From the NCBI GenBank assembly GCA_002377855.1, contig DFQQ01000030.1, positions 1-64,000 on the forward strand: 64,000 nucleotides of DNA. The letters run 5' to 3'. Below, in pieces: positions 7,628 to 15,232 of this stretch. The DNA comes from Acidovorax delafieldii (GTDB lineage Bacteria; Pseudomonadota; Gammaproteobacteria; Burkholderiales; Burkholderiaceae_C). The translations under genes and the position numbers were made by a program. Each line of letters opens with the position of its first letter. The first letter of the stretch is position 1. A model generated the notes under the pieces. It did not search any database. It was not told where the DNA came from and was given only the letters and a program-made list of their open reading frames with translations.

Positions 7628-9061
7628 TCAGCCGCCTTTTTGAGGCCCGGCATCCATCCCCCGCACCAGCCCACCCAGCACATGCGTGGCGCGGGTGATG
7701 TCGTGGGCCGGGGCGGCGGCAAAGTTCAGGCGGATGCAGTGCGCAAAGCGCCGGTCGGCTGAAAACAGCTGGCCGGGCATGAGGCTCACGCCCGCCTGCA
7801 GCGCCTGGCGCATGAGTGCCAAGGCATCCATGCGAGGGGCCAGCTCCAGCCACAAAAAATAGCCACCCTGTGGGCGTGTGACCCGGGTGCCTGGAGGGAA
7901 GGACTCAGCGATGGCGTCGATCATCACGTCGCGCTGCAGGGCCAGGGTTTGGCGCAGGCGGCGCAGGTGCAGGTCGTAGCCGCCTTGGGCAAGGTAGTCC
8001 GACAGCGCGGCCTGCGGCGGCACCGAAGCCGATAGGCTGCTCATGACCTTCAGTCGCTCTACCGCCCGTGTCCAGCGTCCGGCGGCCGCCCAGCCCACGC
8101 GGTAACCGGGGGCCAGCGTTTTGGAAAACGATGCGCAGTGAATGACCCAGCCTTCGGGGTCAAACGCCTTGATGGGGCGTGGCTTGTGCGCGCCTGCGTA
8201 CAGGTCGCCGTAAACGTCGTCCTCGATGAGGGGCACCCGGTAGCGCGCCAGCAGGGCGGCCAGGGCTTTTTTGCGGCCCTCGGGCATGAGCGCGCCCAGC
8301 GGGTTCTGGAAGTTGGGCATGAACCAGCAGGCCTTGGCCTCGCCGCTGGCCAGGGCCGATTCCAGCGCGGCCAGATCCACCCCTTCGCTGGCGCTGGTGG
8401 GCAACTGCAGGGCGCGCAGCTTCAAGCGTTCAATGGCTTGCAGCGGGGCATAGAAGGTGGGGGCCTCCAACAGCACGAGGTCGCCCGGCGAGGTGACGGC
8501 CTGCAGGCTGAGGTTGAGCGCGTCCATAGCACCGTTGGTGACGACAATTTCGTCCACCTCGGCGCGGACGCCGTCTACCGCGTAGCGCTGGGCAATTTGC
8601 TGGCGCAGGCGCAGGTGGCCGGTGGTGAGGTCTTCGATGAGCTTTTGCGGCGGCAGGCGGCGCAGGGCCGTGCCCATGCTGCGGGCCAGCCGGTCCAGCG
8701 GGAACAGGGCCGGGTCGGGGAAGGCCGAGCCCAGCGGCACCACGTCTTTGCGGCGCGAGAGATTCAGTATCTCCACCAACAGGTCGTTGATGGCCACGGT
8801 GTGGGAGGTGAGCGAGGGGCGCGAGGTGCCCGGGCCCTGCAGCGGCTCTTGCAGGCGCGGCAACACGTAGTAGCCCGAGCGCGAGCGGGCCTGGATCACG
8901 CCGCGCGATTCGAGCAGGTAGTAGGCCTGGAAGACGGTGGACTGGCTGATCTTGCGCCGCTCGCTGCACAGCCGCACCGAGGGCAGCTTGTCGCCCACGC
9001 GCAGCGAGCCCGAGCGGATCAGGGCGTGGATTTCGTCAGCGAGTTGCTCGTATTGCGTCAT
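7628..9061 (-). CDS. MocR-type regulator (GntR helix-turn-helix fused to a PLP aminotransferase fold)
   Basis: A 477-residue transcription factor. Residues 1-75 form a winged helix of the GntR type (LPSVRLCSERRKISQSTVFQAYYLLE). The remainder is a fold-type I aminotransferase domain with the PLP lysine at 314 in SFSKTLAPGYRVGW and the FQNPLG and DDVYGDLY segments. MocR proteins usually sense PLP or amino-compound adducts and control adjacent genes. I use the ATG at 9061; a GTG five codons upstream is the alternative. Neighbours are ccoG (134 bases downstream, same strand) and a broken gene upstream, so the target is not evident from context. Confidence 0.88.
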   Translation of the reverse strand: MTQYEQLADEIHALIRSGSLRVGDKLPSVRLCSERRKISQSTVFQAYYLLESRGVIQARSRSGYYVLPRLQEPLQGPGTSRPSLTSHTVAINDLLVEILNLSRRKDVVPLGSAFPDPALFPLDRLARSMGTALRRLPPQKLIEDLTTGHLRLRQQIAQRYAVDGVRAEVDEIVVTNGAMDALNLSLQAVTSPGDLVLLEAPTFYAPLQAIERLKLRALQLPTSASEGVDLAALESALASGEAKACWFMPNFQNPLGALMPEGRKKALAALLARYRVPLIEDDVYGDLYAGAHKPRPIKAFDPEGWVIHCASFSKTLAPGYRVGWAAAGRWTRAVERLKVMSSLSASVPPQAALSDYLAQGGYDLHLRRLRQTLALQRDVMIDAIAESFPPGTRVTRPQGGYFLWLELAPRMDALALMRQALQAGVSLMPGQLFSADRRFAHCIRLNFAAAPAHDITRATHVLGGLVRGMDAGPQKGG

Positions 9062-9163
9062 GGTGAGGGAGCGCACGGCCCGCGTCCCAGGATGATGGTG
9101 CGGCCTGCTGCGGACATTCTAGGAGCCGCGATGCGCAGTGGCGCGCCCAGGCGCGGCGCAGAC

Positions 9164-9827
9164 TCACAGCAGCGTTTCAGGCGCGGCAATGAGCGACTGG
9201 TACAGCACGCCCAGCGCCAGCCGCACGGGTTCGGTCTGTTGCAGCAGGCGGCTGTCGCCCAGCCATTCGTCAGCGCGAAAAAAGGCTTGATCGACCCGCA
9301 CGCGGGCTGGGCAGGTGTTGTTCAGGTGGGGCAGCAGGGTACCGGGCTCCAGGTGCACGCCGTCTTCCTCGCTTTGCAGCACGGCCCAGCCCGATGAGCC
9401 CGCAGCACCAGGCGTGGCAGCGGGCAGGTGCACGGGCACGATGAGCGACACACCGTCGGCCTGCGCGTTGGCGATGGACTGCACCCAGCCACTGAGGCAC
9501 ATGCCGCGCACACCGTCCTGCGCGGTGAGGGCGGGGGCATCCAGCGACAGGGGCGTGCTGGCTGCGCGCTGGAAGCTGAGTAGGTCAGGCATCCGGTGCT
9601 CGCGCAGCGCCGCATTGAAGGACTGCACCAAAAATTCGATGGCGGTGCGCTGGCACCAGAACAGCACCCCAGCCGACAGCGACTAGGCGCACAGCGTGCG
9701 CATGAGCAGGCCCAGCTCCTCTGGTGCGCCGCCCAGACCGCCCATGTGAGTAGGCACGGCGCAACGCAGGTAGTCCGACGGAATAGAGCTACGCAATGCT
9801 TGCGGTTCGGCCGTGTGATGAGAGCAT
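9164..9827 (-). pseudogene. Unknown gene interrupted by an in-frame TAG
   Basis: From an ATG at 9827 the frame reads through SIPSDYLRCAVPTHMGGLGG and LGLLMRTLCA, meets TAG at about 9683-9685, and continues in the same frame (SLSAGVLFWCQRTAIEF...) to 9164 without further stops. Codon third positions are GC-rich on both sides of the TAG, so a single substitution (for example GAG to TAG) in a once intact gene of about 220 codons is the simple reading. Alternatively only the downstream part is used, from a GTG at 9667. I do not recognise the family. It lies near the right end of the 5.4-kb unit. Confidence 0.45.
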
Positions 9828-10122
9828 GAGTGGGGCATAACCTATGGTGCAGCAAAAATACGTCTGATTGCCGTGGCAGTGGTGCACGTGAGGCAACGTA
9901 GCAGACCGGTGCATCTGGCATTCCATTAGCGCAGTCCACAGTAGAGCGAGGCACTGCTGGATGCTCCATCAGCGGAAACTGATGAATCGCGAAGAAACAT
10001 TGACTGGACCTGCCTGGGTCAACTCCGCAATCCATAGACAGGGCTCTCGCTAGAACGAGGGGGAATTCGCCCCGTCCGCCCCAATGGTAAGAGCATCTGG
10101 AGTTCAGAACTCAGTGCAAAAA
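9828..10122. other. No supported gene; right subterminal region of the 5.4-kb unit
   Basis: Apart from a reversed copy of the end motif at 10101-10116, nothing here supports a gene. An open frame on the minus strand is rich in Cys, Arg and Pro and looks like chance. Confidence 0.4.
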
Positions 10123-10147
10123 GTTCGAAACTGAGTGACGATCGACA
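10123..10147 (-). repeat. Right terminal inverted repeat
   Basis: This is the reverse complement of the left end with three mismatches in 25 bases. It ends ...GACGATCGACA, directly against the 14-bp direct repeat. Confidence 0.65.
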
Positions 10148-10161
10148 TATGAATCAAATAG
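10148..10161 (+). repeat. Right 14-bp direct repeat (target-site-duplication-like)
   Basis: TATGAATCAAATAG is identical to 4734-4747 and abuts the right inverted end. Confidence 0.65.
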
Positions 10162-10215
10162 TTAGAATTTTTCGAATGCTCTGACCACTGCTCGCAACCG
10201 CACGGAACTTCTGGC

Positions 10216-10242
10216 TTAGCACTCTCTCTAATCGAGTGCTAA
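10216..10242 (+). promoter_or_regulatory. CIRCE operator (HrcA site) upstream of rpoH
   Basis: TTAGCACTC-N9-GAGTGCTAA matches the CIRCE consensus at every position and with the canonical 9-base spacer. It lies 30 bases before the rpoH start codon, where HrcA binding would block the promoter or the start of transcription. HrcA is itself sensitive to GroE activity, so rpoH transcription here should rise on heat stress. Confidence 0.93.
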
Positions 10243-10272
10243 CATAATGCCCTTGAGGAAAGGATTCCCGGC

Positions 10273-11214
10273 ATGACACTTTCATCTGGAACCACAGTGA
10301 CCGCTCTGACTCCCGCCAACCCCTGGGCGCTAGTGCCCGCTTTGGGCAATCTTGACGCGTACATCTCCGCGGTCAATCGTTTGCCCTTGCTGACGCACGA
10401 GGAAGAACAGAAGTACGCTCGCCAACTCAAGGAAAACAACGATGTGGACGCTGCGGGCCGCTTGGTGATGTCGCACCTGCGCTTGGTGGTTTCCATCTCT
10501 CGCCAATACCTCGGTTATGGCCTGCCGCACGGCGATCTGATCCAGGAAGGCAATGTAGGCCTGATGAAGGCCGTCAAGCGTTTTGACCCGGACCAAGGGG
10601 TGCGCTTGGTGAGCTATGCCATGCACTGGATCAAGGCAGAGATTCATGAGTACATCCTGAAGAACTGGCGCATGGTCAAGGTGGCGACCACCAAGGCACA
10701 GCGCAAGCTGTTCTTCAATCTGCGCTCCATGAAACAGGGCTTCAAGGCAGATGCTAGCGCTGCGGATGCAGCTACGCACCGCGACACCCTGTCTGATCAT
10801 GAAATCGACGTCGTGGCCGCACAGCTGAATGTCAAGCGCGAAGAAGTCATCGAGATGGAAACGCGCATGTCGGGCGGAGATGTGCTGTTGGACCCTACAC
10901 CTTCGGACGACAGCGAACAGGCTTTTGGCCCCATCGCTTACCTGTCGGATGCGTCGCACGAACCCACCGCCGTGATCGAATCACACCAGCGCGATGTGCT
11001 GGCGTCTGATGGAATCGCCCACGCCCTTGCAGGGCTGGATGAGCGAAGCCGCCGGATTGTGGAAGAACGCTGGCTCAAGGTGAATGACGATGGATCGGGC
11101 GGCATGACGCTGCACGAGCTCGCAGCCGTGTACGGCGTGAGCGCAGAGCGCATCCGCCAGATTGAGGTGGCTGCGATGAAGAAAATGAAGAAAGCGTTGA
11201 CAGAAGCCGCCTGA
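10273..11214 (+). CDS. rpoH: RpoH, heat-shock sigma factor sigma-32
   Basis: A 313-residue alternative sigma factor that directs RNA polymerase to chaperone and protease promoters. Region 2 is visible as RQYLGYGLPHGDLIQEGNVG and the tryptophan-containing SYAMHWIKAEIHEYILKNWR. The RpoH box is QRKLFFNLR at 143-151. Region 4.2 ends in the helix-turn-helix around LHELAAVYGVSAERIRQIE. A ribosome site AGGA lies eight bases before the ATG. The gene is preceded by an exact CIRCE element, so it should be under HrcA repression, and it is followed by two hairpins. The putative sigma-32 promoter of grpE at the other end of the window is a likely target. Confidence 0.97.
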   Translation: MTLSSGTTVTALTPANPWALVPALGNLDAYISAVNRLPLLTHEEEQKYARQLKENNDVDAAGRLVMSHLRLVVSISRQYLGYGLPHGDLIQEGNVGLMKAVKRFDPDQGVRLVSYAMHWIKAEIHEYILKNWRMVKVATTKAQRKLFFNLRSMKQGFKADASAADAATHRDTLSDHEIDVVAAQLNVKREEVIEMETRMSGGDVLLDPTPSDDSEQAFGPIAYLSDASHEPTAVIESHQRDVLASDGIAHALAGLDERSRRIVEERWLKVNDDGSGGMTLHELAAVYGVSAERIRQIEVAAMKKMKKALTEAA

Positions 11215-11230
11215 TCAACACCGTGGCATG

Positions 11231-11353
11231 GCAGGCGCAAACGGTACCATTTGCACCTGCGTCGCCCGAAGAGGCCCGCAATGGCCATTGACAATCATTG
11301 CCCCCTGAGCCCAGGCTCTGAGCAATGCGGATCAATGGCTCTGCGGGCCTTTT
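11231..11353 (+). ncRNA. Two consecutive hairpins after rpoH: terminator and/or small structured RNA
   Basis: First hairpin: GCAGGCGCAAA (11231-11241) pairs with TTTGCACCTGC (11250-11260) with one mismatch. Second: GGCCCGCA (11273-11280) pairs with TGCGGGCC (11342-11349), followed by TTTT. Inside the second, GGCCATTGA pairs with TCAATGGCT and ATTGC with GCAAT, and there is a further short stem around GAGCCCAGGCTC. The long, interrupted stem of about 75 bases is more elaborate than a simple terminator. It lacks the conserved core of 4.5S RNA. A 3-prime-end-derived small RNA or a strong terminator for rpoH both fit. Confidence 0.45.
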
Positions 11354-11402
11354 GCTTTGTCTGAACCCGTACCGTCTTTGTTTTCTTCACTGAGAGAGTT
11401 TC

Positions 11403-12416
11403 ATGCGTCCCTCGTTATTGCGCCGTACCACCCTTGCGTTGGCTTTGACTGCACTGGCAGCACCCTGGGCGGTCGCCCAAAAAGTGGGGAGCGACAATCC
11501 ATCATTAAGTTGGCCCACCAAGCCTCTGAAAATCATCGTCGGGTTTCCCGCAGGCTCGTCCCCCGACCTGACCGCTCGCACGTTCTCCGAACCTCTTGCC
11601 AAGGCGCTGGGCCAGCCTGTTTTGGTGGAAAACAAGGTGGGTGCGGGCGGCAACATTGGGGCCGACGCAGTGGCCAAGGCCCGGGACGACCACACCATAG
11701 GGCTGATGATCAATGGCAACATGACGATTGCCAAGCTGATCAACCCCGCAGTGTCTTACGACCCGCAAAAGGACTTGGCACCGTTGACGCTGGTGGGCAC
11801 GTCGCCCCTGGTGTTGACCGCCCCTCTGAGCCAACCGGGCGTTGCACCCACGGCCACCGAGCGAGAGTTCTTGGCCGCGGCGCGCAGCGCCGGCGACCGG
11901 TGGAGTTACGGCACGCCAGGGGTGGGTACTGTGGGGCACATCGGCACGGAGCTTCTGAAATCACGCAGCGGCATCAATCCCGTGCACGTACCTTACGCAG
12001 GCTACCCCCAGGTGGCCACGGCCATGTTGGGGGGGCAGTTGCAAATGGCACTGCTGCCTCCTGCGCTGGCCCAGGCCCAGGTCAAAGCGGGCAAGCTGCG
12101 GGCGATTGGCGTGACATCGGCAGGCCGCAGTGCGTTGGCGCCCGATGTGCCCAGCCTGGCAGAAGCTGGCATTGAGCGTTTTGAACTGGAGATCTGGAAC
12201 GCCTTTGCGGCTCCGTCAACCATGCCCAAGCCTTTGCAAGCGCGGCTGGCCACTGTGTTGGCGGAGATTGCCCGCACGCCAGAAGTGCGGGCCAAACTGT
12301 TCCAGCAAGGCTGGCAGGTCGTTGGCACGTCGCCCGAAGGGCTGGCCAACCGCATCAAGGCAGATACTGCGGCGCTGGGGCAGATCATTGCGCAGCGAGG
12401 AATCAAGGCCGAGTAA
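11403..12416 (+). CDS. Bug (TctC) family periplasmic solute-binding protein
   Basis: A 337-residue secreted binding protein. A signal peptide (MRPSLLRRTTLALALTALAA, cleavage after WAVAQ or nearby) is followed by the family opening WPTKPLKIIVGFPAGSSPDLTAR and the VENKVGAGGNIGADAVAKA segment that forms the ligand cleft. Bug proteins feed tripartite tricarboxylate transporters or act as sensors; Comamonadaceae and Bordetella carry many orphan copies. No transporter subunits are adjacent, so this one is an orphan and its ligand (often a carboxylate) is unknown. A gagag sequence precedes the ATG. Confidence 0.9.
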   Translation: MRPSLLRRTTLALALTALAAPWAVAQKVGSDNPSLSWPTKPLKIIVGFPAGSSPDLTARTFSEPLAKALGQPVLVENKVGAGGNIGADAVAKARDDHTIGLMINGNMTIAKLINPAVSYDPQKDLAPLTLVGTSPLVLTAPLSQPGVAPTATEREFLAAARSAGDRWSYGTPGVGTVGHIGTELLKSRSGINPVHVPYAGYPQVATAMLGGQLQMALLPPALAQAQVKAGKLRAIGVTSAGRSALAPDVPSLAEAGIERFELEIWNAFAAPSTMPKPLQARLATVLAEIARTPEVRAKLFQQGWQVVGTSPEGLANRIKADTAALGQIIAQRGIKAE

Positions 12417-12484
12417 GCGGCAACTCGGCAGGCGCGCGGCGCTTGAGCGGCTCAGGAGGCGCTGCCTCGAAACAGCCGCTACCT

Positions 12485-12506
12485 GCGCGGTACGGCCGTA
12501 CCGCGC
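12485..12506. terminator. Perfect 22-bp palindrome between convergent genes
   Basis: GCGCGGTACGG followed by its exact reverse complement CCGTACCGCGC lies between the convergent Bug-protein gene and sco. It can fold on both strands, but there is no T-run, so it is at best a weak or Rho-assisted terminator. Confidence 0.45.
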
Positions 12507-12515
12507 ACCGCGACC

Positions 12516-13127
12516 TTACTTTTGCTCTTTGAGCAACGTGGCCACATCTGCCGCCAGGGCCTGCGCACCGCTGCCGTAGCGGTGGTACACACGCAGCCGG
12601 CCCGACGTGTCGTACACATAGCTGCCTGCCGAATGGTCCATGGTGTAGCTGGTGTCCGTCTTCCCGTCGACCTTTTTGTAGTAGATCTTGAAGTCCTTCG
12701 CCACGGCGGCCAGTTGTTCAGGACTGCCGCGCAAGGCGAGAAAGCTCGGGTCGAAATTTGCCATGTAGGCCTTGAGCACGTCGGCCGTATCGCGCTCGGG
12801 GTCTACGGTGACGAAGATGCCCTGCAGGCGGTCGCCATCAGCGCCCAGCATGCGCTTGACCTCGGCCAACTCCTGCATGGAGGTGGGGCACACGTCAGGG
12901 CATTGGGTAAAACCAAAAAACACCACGACCACCTTGCCGGCAAAGTCTTTGAGACTGCGCGATTGGCCGTTGTGGTCGGTCAATGGCAACTCGCGCGCGT
13001 ACTCAGCGCCCGTGATGTCTACTCCGCGGAATTCGATCTTCTTGTCTGAACAAGCAGAAAAAATGGCCGTAGCGCTTATCAATAAAGCGCCAGCAGCTAT
13101 GTTTTTTATAGCATTTCGTTTATTCAT
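12516..13127 (-). CDS. sco: Sco/SenC copper chaperone for cytochrome oxidase (lipoprotein)
   Basis: A 203-residue thioredoxin-fold protein that delivers copper to the CuA centre of subunit II. Residues 1-26 form a lipoprotein signal with lipobox FSAC (Cys26). The copper ligands are Cys76 and Cys80 in CPDVC and His165 in MDHSAG. The start is the ATG at 13127; the open frame extends further but into ctaB. It is the last gene of SURF1-(thioredoxin-like)-ctaA-ctaB-sco, with only two bases after the ctaB stop. Oddly, most of the signal peptide (about residues 5-19) is encoded by a copy of the dispersed palindromic repeat found elsewhere in the window. Confidence 0.93.
   Translation of the reverse strand: MNKRNAIKNIAAGALLISATAIFSACSDKKIEFRGVDITGAEYARELPLTDHNGQSRSLKDFAGKVVVVFFGFTQCPDVCPTSMQELAEVKRMLGADGDRLQGIFVTVDPERDTADVLKAYMANFDPSFLALRGSPEQLAAVAKDFKIYYKKVDGKTDTSYTMDHSAGSYVYDTSGRLRVYHRYGSGAQALAADVATLLKEQK
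13069..13115. repeat. Dispersed palindromic repeat inside the sco signal-peptide region
   Basis: AGCGCTT-N6-AAAGCGCCAGCAGCTAT, then a T-rich stretch and ATAGC. This is the same nested inverted repeat seen at 34386, 37224, 50945, 54295 and 59179. Here it is in frame within sco. Confidence 0.65.
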
Positions 13128-13129
13128 GA

Positions 13130-14023
13130 TCACATCACATAGTGGTCCACCAGCAAGGCGGCGAACAGCACGCTCAGGTGAATGAGGGAAAAGCGGAAGG
13201 TCTTGCGCGCCAGCGCGTCTGAATAGTTGCGCCACAACGCAAACCCGTAGGCACAAAACCCTGCACTGAGCACGATGGCGAAGGCCAGGTAGAGCCACGA
13301 ACTCATACCGTACACAAACGGCATGAGACACCCTGCAAACAGAATCAACGTATACAAAAAGACTTGCAGGCGCGTGAACTCGTTGCCGTGCGTGACAGGC
13401 AACATGGGCAGACCCGACTTGCGGTAGTCCTCCACGCGGTACAGCGCCAGGGCCCAGAAGTGCGGCGGGGTCCACAGAAAAATGATGAGAAACAGGATCA
13501 GCGCTTCTGGTCCCACATCGCCCGTCATGGACGACCAGCCCAGCACCGGAGGCATGGCACCGGAAGCGCCGCCGATGACAATGTTCTGGGGCGTCAGCGG
13601 CTTGAGGATCACGGTGTAGATAACGGCATATCCCACAAAGGTGGCGAAGGTGAGCCACATGGTCAGCGGGTTGATCCACACGTACAGCAACGCAGACCCG
13701 GCAGCGCACAGCACGGCTGAAAACAGCAGGGTTTCCTGATTGGACAACTCGCCCTTGGCTGTGGGGCGCCAGGCCGTGCGCTTCATCTTTGCGTCAATGC
13801 CCTGCTCAACGATGCAGTTGAAGGCAGCAGCGGCACCGGCTACCAGCCAAACGCCCGCGCTGGCAAGCGCCATCTGGCCTACCTGCGCCCAGCTGGGCAA
13901 GCCGGGCACTGCCAGCACCATGCCGATCAAGGCGCAAAAGACGATCAGCTGCACCACGCGCGGTTTGGTCAAAGCGTAGAACTGTGCGAATCGCGACGGA
14001 GGAGAAACGGCAGCAACACTCAT
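13130..14023 (-). CDS. ctaB: Heme O synthase (protoheme IX farnesyltransferase)
   Basis: A polytopic UbiA-type prenyltransferase of 297 residues that farnesylates heme b to heme o, the first step to heme a. The first Asp-rich type motif appears as [15 protein letters not shown], with the RTAWRP segment, and the second region as [19 protein letters not shown]. About nine membrane spans are visible. It begins three bases inside the ctaA stop region (14020-14023, ATGA-type overlap) and is followed after two bases by sco, so ctaA-ctaB-sco are tightly coupled. Confidence 0.95.
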   Translation of the reverse strand: MSVAAVSPPSRFAQFYALTKPRVVQLIVFCALIGMVLAVPGLPSWAQVGQMALASAGVWLVAGAAAAFNCIVEQGIDAKMKRTAWRPTAKGELSNQETLLFSAVLCAAGSALLYVWINPLTMWLTFATFVGYAVIYTVILKPLTPQNIVIGGASGAMPPVLGWSSMTGDVGPEALILFLIIFLWTPPHFWALALYRVEDYRKSGLPMLPVTHGNEFTRLQVFLYTLILFAGCLMPFVYGMSSWLYLAFAIVLSAGFCAYGFALWRNYSDALARKTFRFSLIHLSVLFAALLVDHYVM

Positions 14024-15231
14024 GCAATCACTCTCGGTGCGCGCTTTGGCGCTGAAATCTCATTCAGGGTGGCGACACTGCGGCTGGCGGCAATCGCCCA
14101 AGTCAGCACCACCACCAGTGCGGCGGCGCCACCGGTGTGCAGAACCGCGGCCAGCAGGGGCCAGTCCAGAATGACGTTGGACAACCCCGTGGCCAATTGC
14201 AGCCCGGCCAGCCCCAATAGCCACTGGGCTTGGGCCCCGAGGTGGGGACGCAGTCGGATTGCAAGCCACACGATGGCGGCCAACACCACGTAAGCCATCA
14301 AGCGATGGACGTAGTGGATCGCGGTGAGGCCCCCAAAGCTGATGTGGGAGCCGTCTTGCAGCATGCCCAGTTCACGCCAGATCTGAAACCCCTGCGCAAA
14401 GTCCATGGCCGGCCACCAGCTACCTTGGCAGGTTGGGAAGGTGGTGCAGGCCAGCACTGCATAGTTGGTGCTGACCCATCCGCCCAGCACCACCTGCGCC
14501 GCCACCAGGCCCGCCGTGAGCCACAACGCAGCACGCATGCCGCTGGACAAGTCCACGTGCTTGCCGCCGTGTGCAGCCCGGGAATGCTGCACAGCCTGCA
14601 CGCACAGCAGTGCCAGCAAGACCAGACCACCCATCAGGTGCAAGGTCACAATGGCTGGAAACAATTTCATGGTGACGGTCAGAGCACCAAATGCGCCCTG
14701 CAGGCACACCCACACCAGCGTCAACGTCGGCCACCAGGGACTGCCCACGGGCGAGGGGGCCGGCAAAGCACCTTGCCCTGATGGGCTTTCCACAACGGCC
14801 GTGTTGCGCTTCCATGCACGGTGCTGCACCCAGGCCGATGCGGTCATGGCGATGATCAGCACGCCCACGCTGGTCGCCAAGTAGCGGTGGATCATCTCCA
14901 CCCATGCCTTGCCGTGGGTAACGGGGCCAGTGGGCATGGCGCTTTGCGCTGCCAAAATTTCCTCCCTGGCGCCTACGGGGCTTGCACTGCCATAGCAGCC
15001 TGGCCAGTCGGGGCATCCCAGACCTGAATCGGTCAGGCGCGTGAAGGCACCAAACAACACCAGATCGAAGGTGAGAAACAAGGTAAGCACCGTGAGTGCC
15101 TGCAGCCGCCGCAAGGGTGACGCCCCGCGGTTGCGCCAGCGCACCCACCACAGCGGTCCCACTGCAATCAGCAGCCCTACCAGCATGAGCCGGGTAAGGG
15201 GAGCCCAGTCGTACAGAGGTTGTGCGTCCAT
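14020..15231 (-). CDS. ctaA: Heme A synthase (COX15/CtaA)
   Basis: An inner-membrane heme-dependent enzyme that oxidises heme o to heme a. The sequence has two four-helix halves. Key family segments are [19 protein letters not shown], the EMIHRYLA histidine helix, and [12 protein letters not shown] in the second half. I choose the ATG at 15231 (403 residues) because it lies one base after the stop of the upstream gene (TGAGATG) and has GGAAAG upstream; an ATG ten codons earlier is the alternative. The product receives heme o from CtaB, encoded next. Confidence 0.93.
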   Translation of the reverse strand: MDAQPLYDWAPLTRLMLVGLLIAVGPLWWVRWRNRGASPLRRLQALTVLTLFLTFDLVLFGAFTRLTDSGLGCPDWPGCYGSASPVGAREEILAAQSAMPTGPVTHGKAWVEMIHRYLATSVGVLIIAMTASAWVQHRAWKRNTAVVESPSGQGALPAPSPVGSPWWPTLTLVWVCLQGAFGALTVTMKLFPAIVTLHLMGGLVLLALLCVQAVQHSRAAHGGKHVDLSSGMRAALWLTAGLVAAQVVLGGWVSTNYAVLACTTFPTCQGSWWPAMDFAQGFQIWRELGMLQDGSHISFGGLTAIHYVHRLMAYVVLAAIVWLAIRLRPHLGAQAQWLLGLAGLQLATGLSNVILDWPLLAAVLHTGGAAALVVVLTWAIAASRSVATLNEISAPKRAPRVIA

Positions 15232-15232
15232 C

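Larger units (their letters stand above)
4748..10147. mobile_element. Putative 5.4-kb transposon-like unit (TGT...ACA ends) carrying ccoG and a MocR regulator
   Basis: The unit is bounded by 25-bp inverted repeats that match at 22 of 25 positions (4748-4772 and 10123-10147). They start TGTCGATCGTCA on the left and end with its reverse complement on the right. Both ends carry further copies of the inner part of the repeat (consensus CAYTSAGTTYTGAACT, one copy diverged) at 4836-4851, 4867-4882 and, reversed, 10101-10116. Perfect 14-bp direct repeats flank it. Multiple end motifs and TG/CA termini are typical of IS21-like and Tn7-like elements. I see no intact transposase inside: only an IS5-type remnant, so the unit would be non-autonomous or decayed. 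It sits between genes that lie close together in many relatives (ftsY region and rpoH). The family assignment is inference; the repeat structure is direct. Confidence 0.6.

Noticed and set aside
10081..10116. tRNA remnant at the element boundary
   Set aside because: A few bases resemble a tRNA D-arm (AATGGTAAGAGCA) but no cloverleaf can be drawn.
10748..10775. Copy of the dispersed palindromic repeat inside rpoH
   Set aside because: GCTAGCGCT and GCAGCTAC occur, but the spacing and AAGCGC arm are missing; likely chance in Ala-rich coding sequence.
11273..11349. 4.5S (SRP) or 6S RNA gene
   Set aside because: The conserved SRP core GGTCAGG...GGAAGGAAGCAGCC is absent, and the stem does not show the central bubble pattern of 6S convincingly.
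12516..13709. A 397-residue fusion of ctaB and sco
   Set aside because: The upstream part is out-of-frame ctaB sequence. The lipoprotein start at 13127 follows the ctaB stop by two bases.
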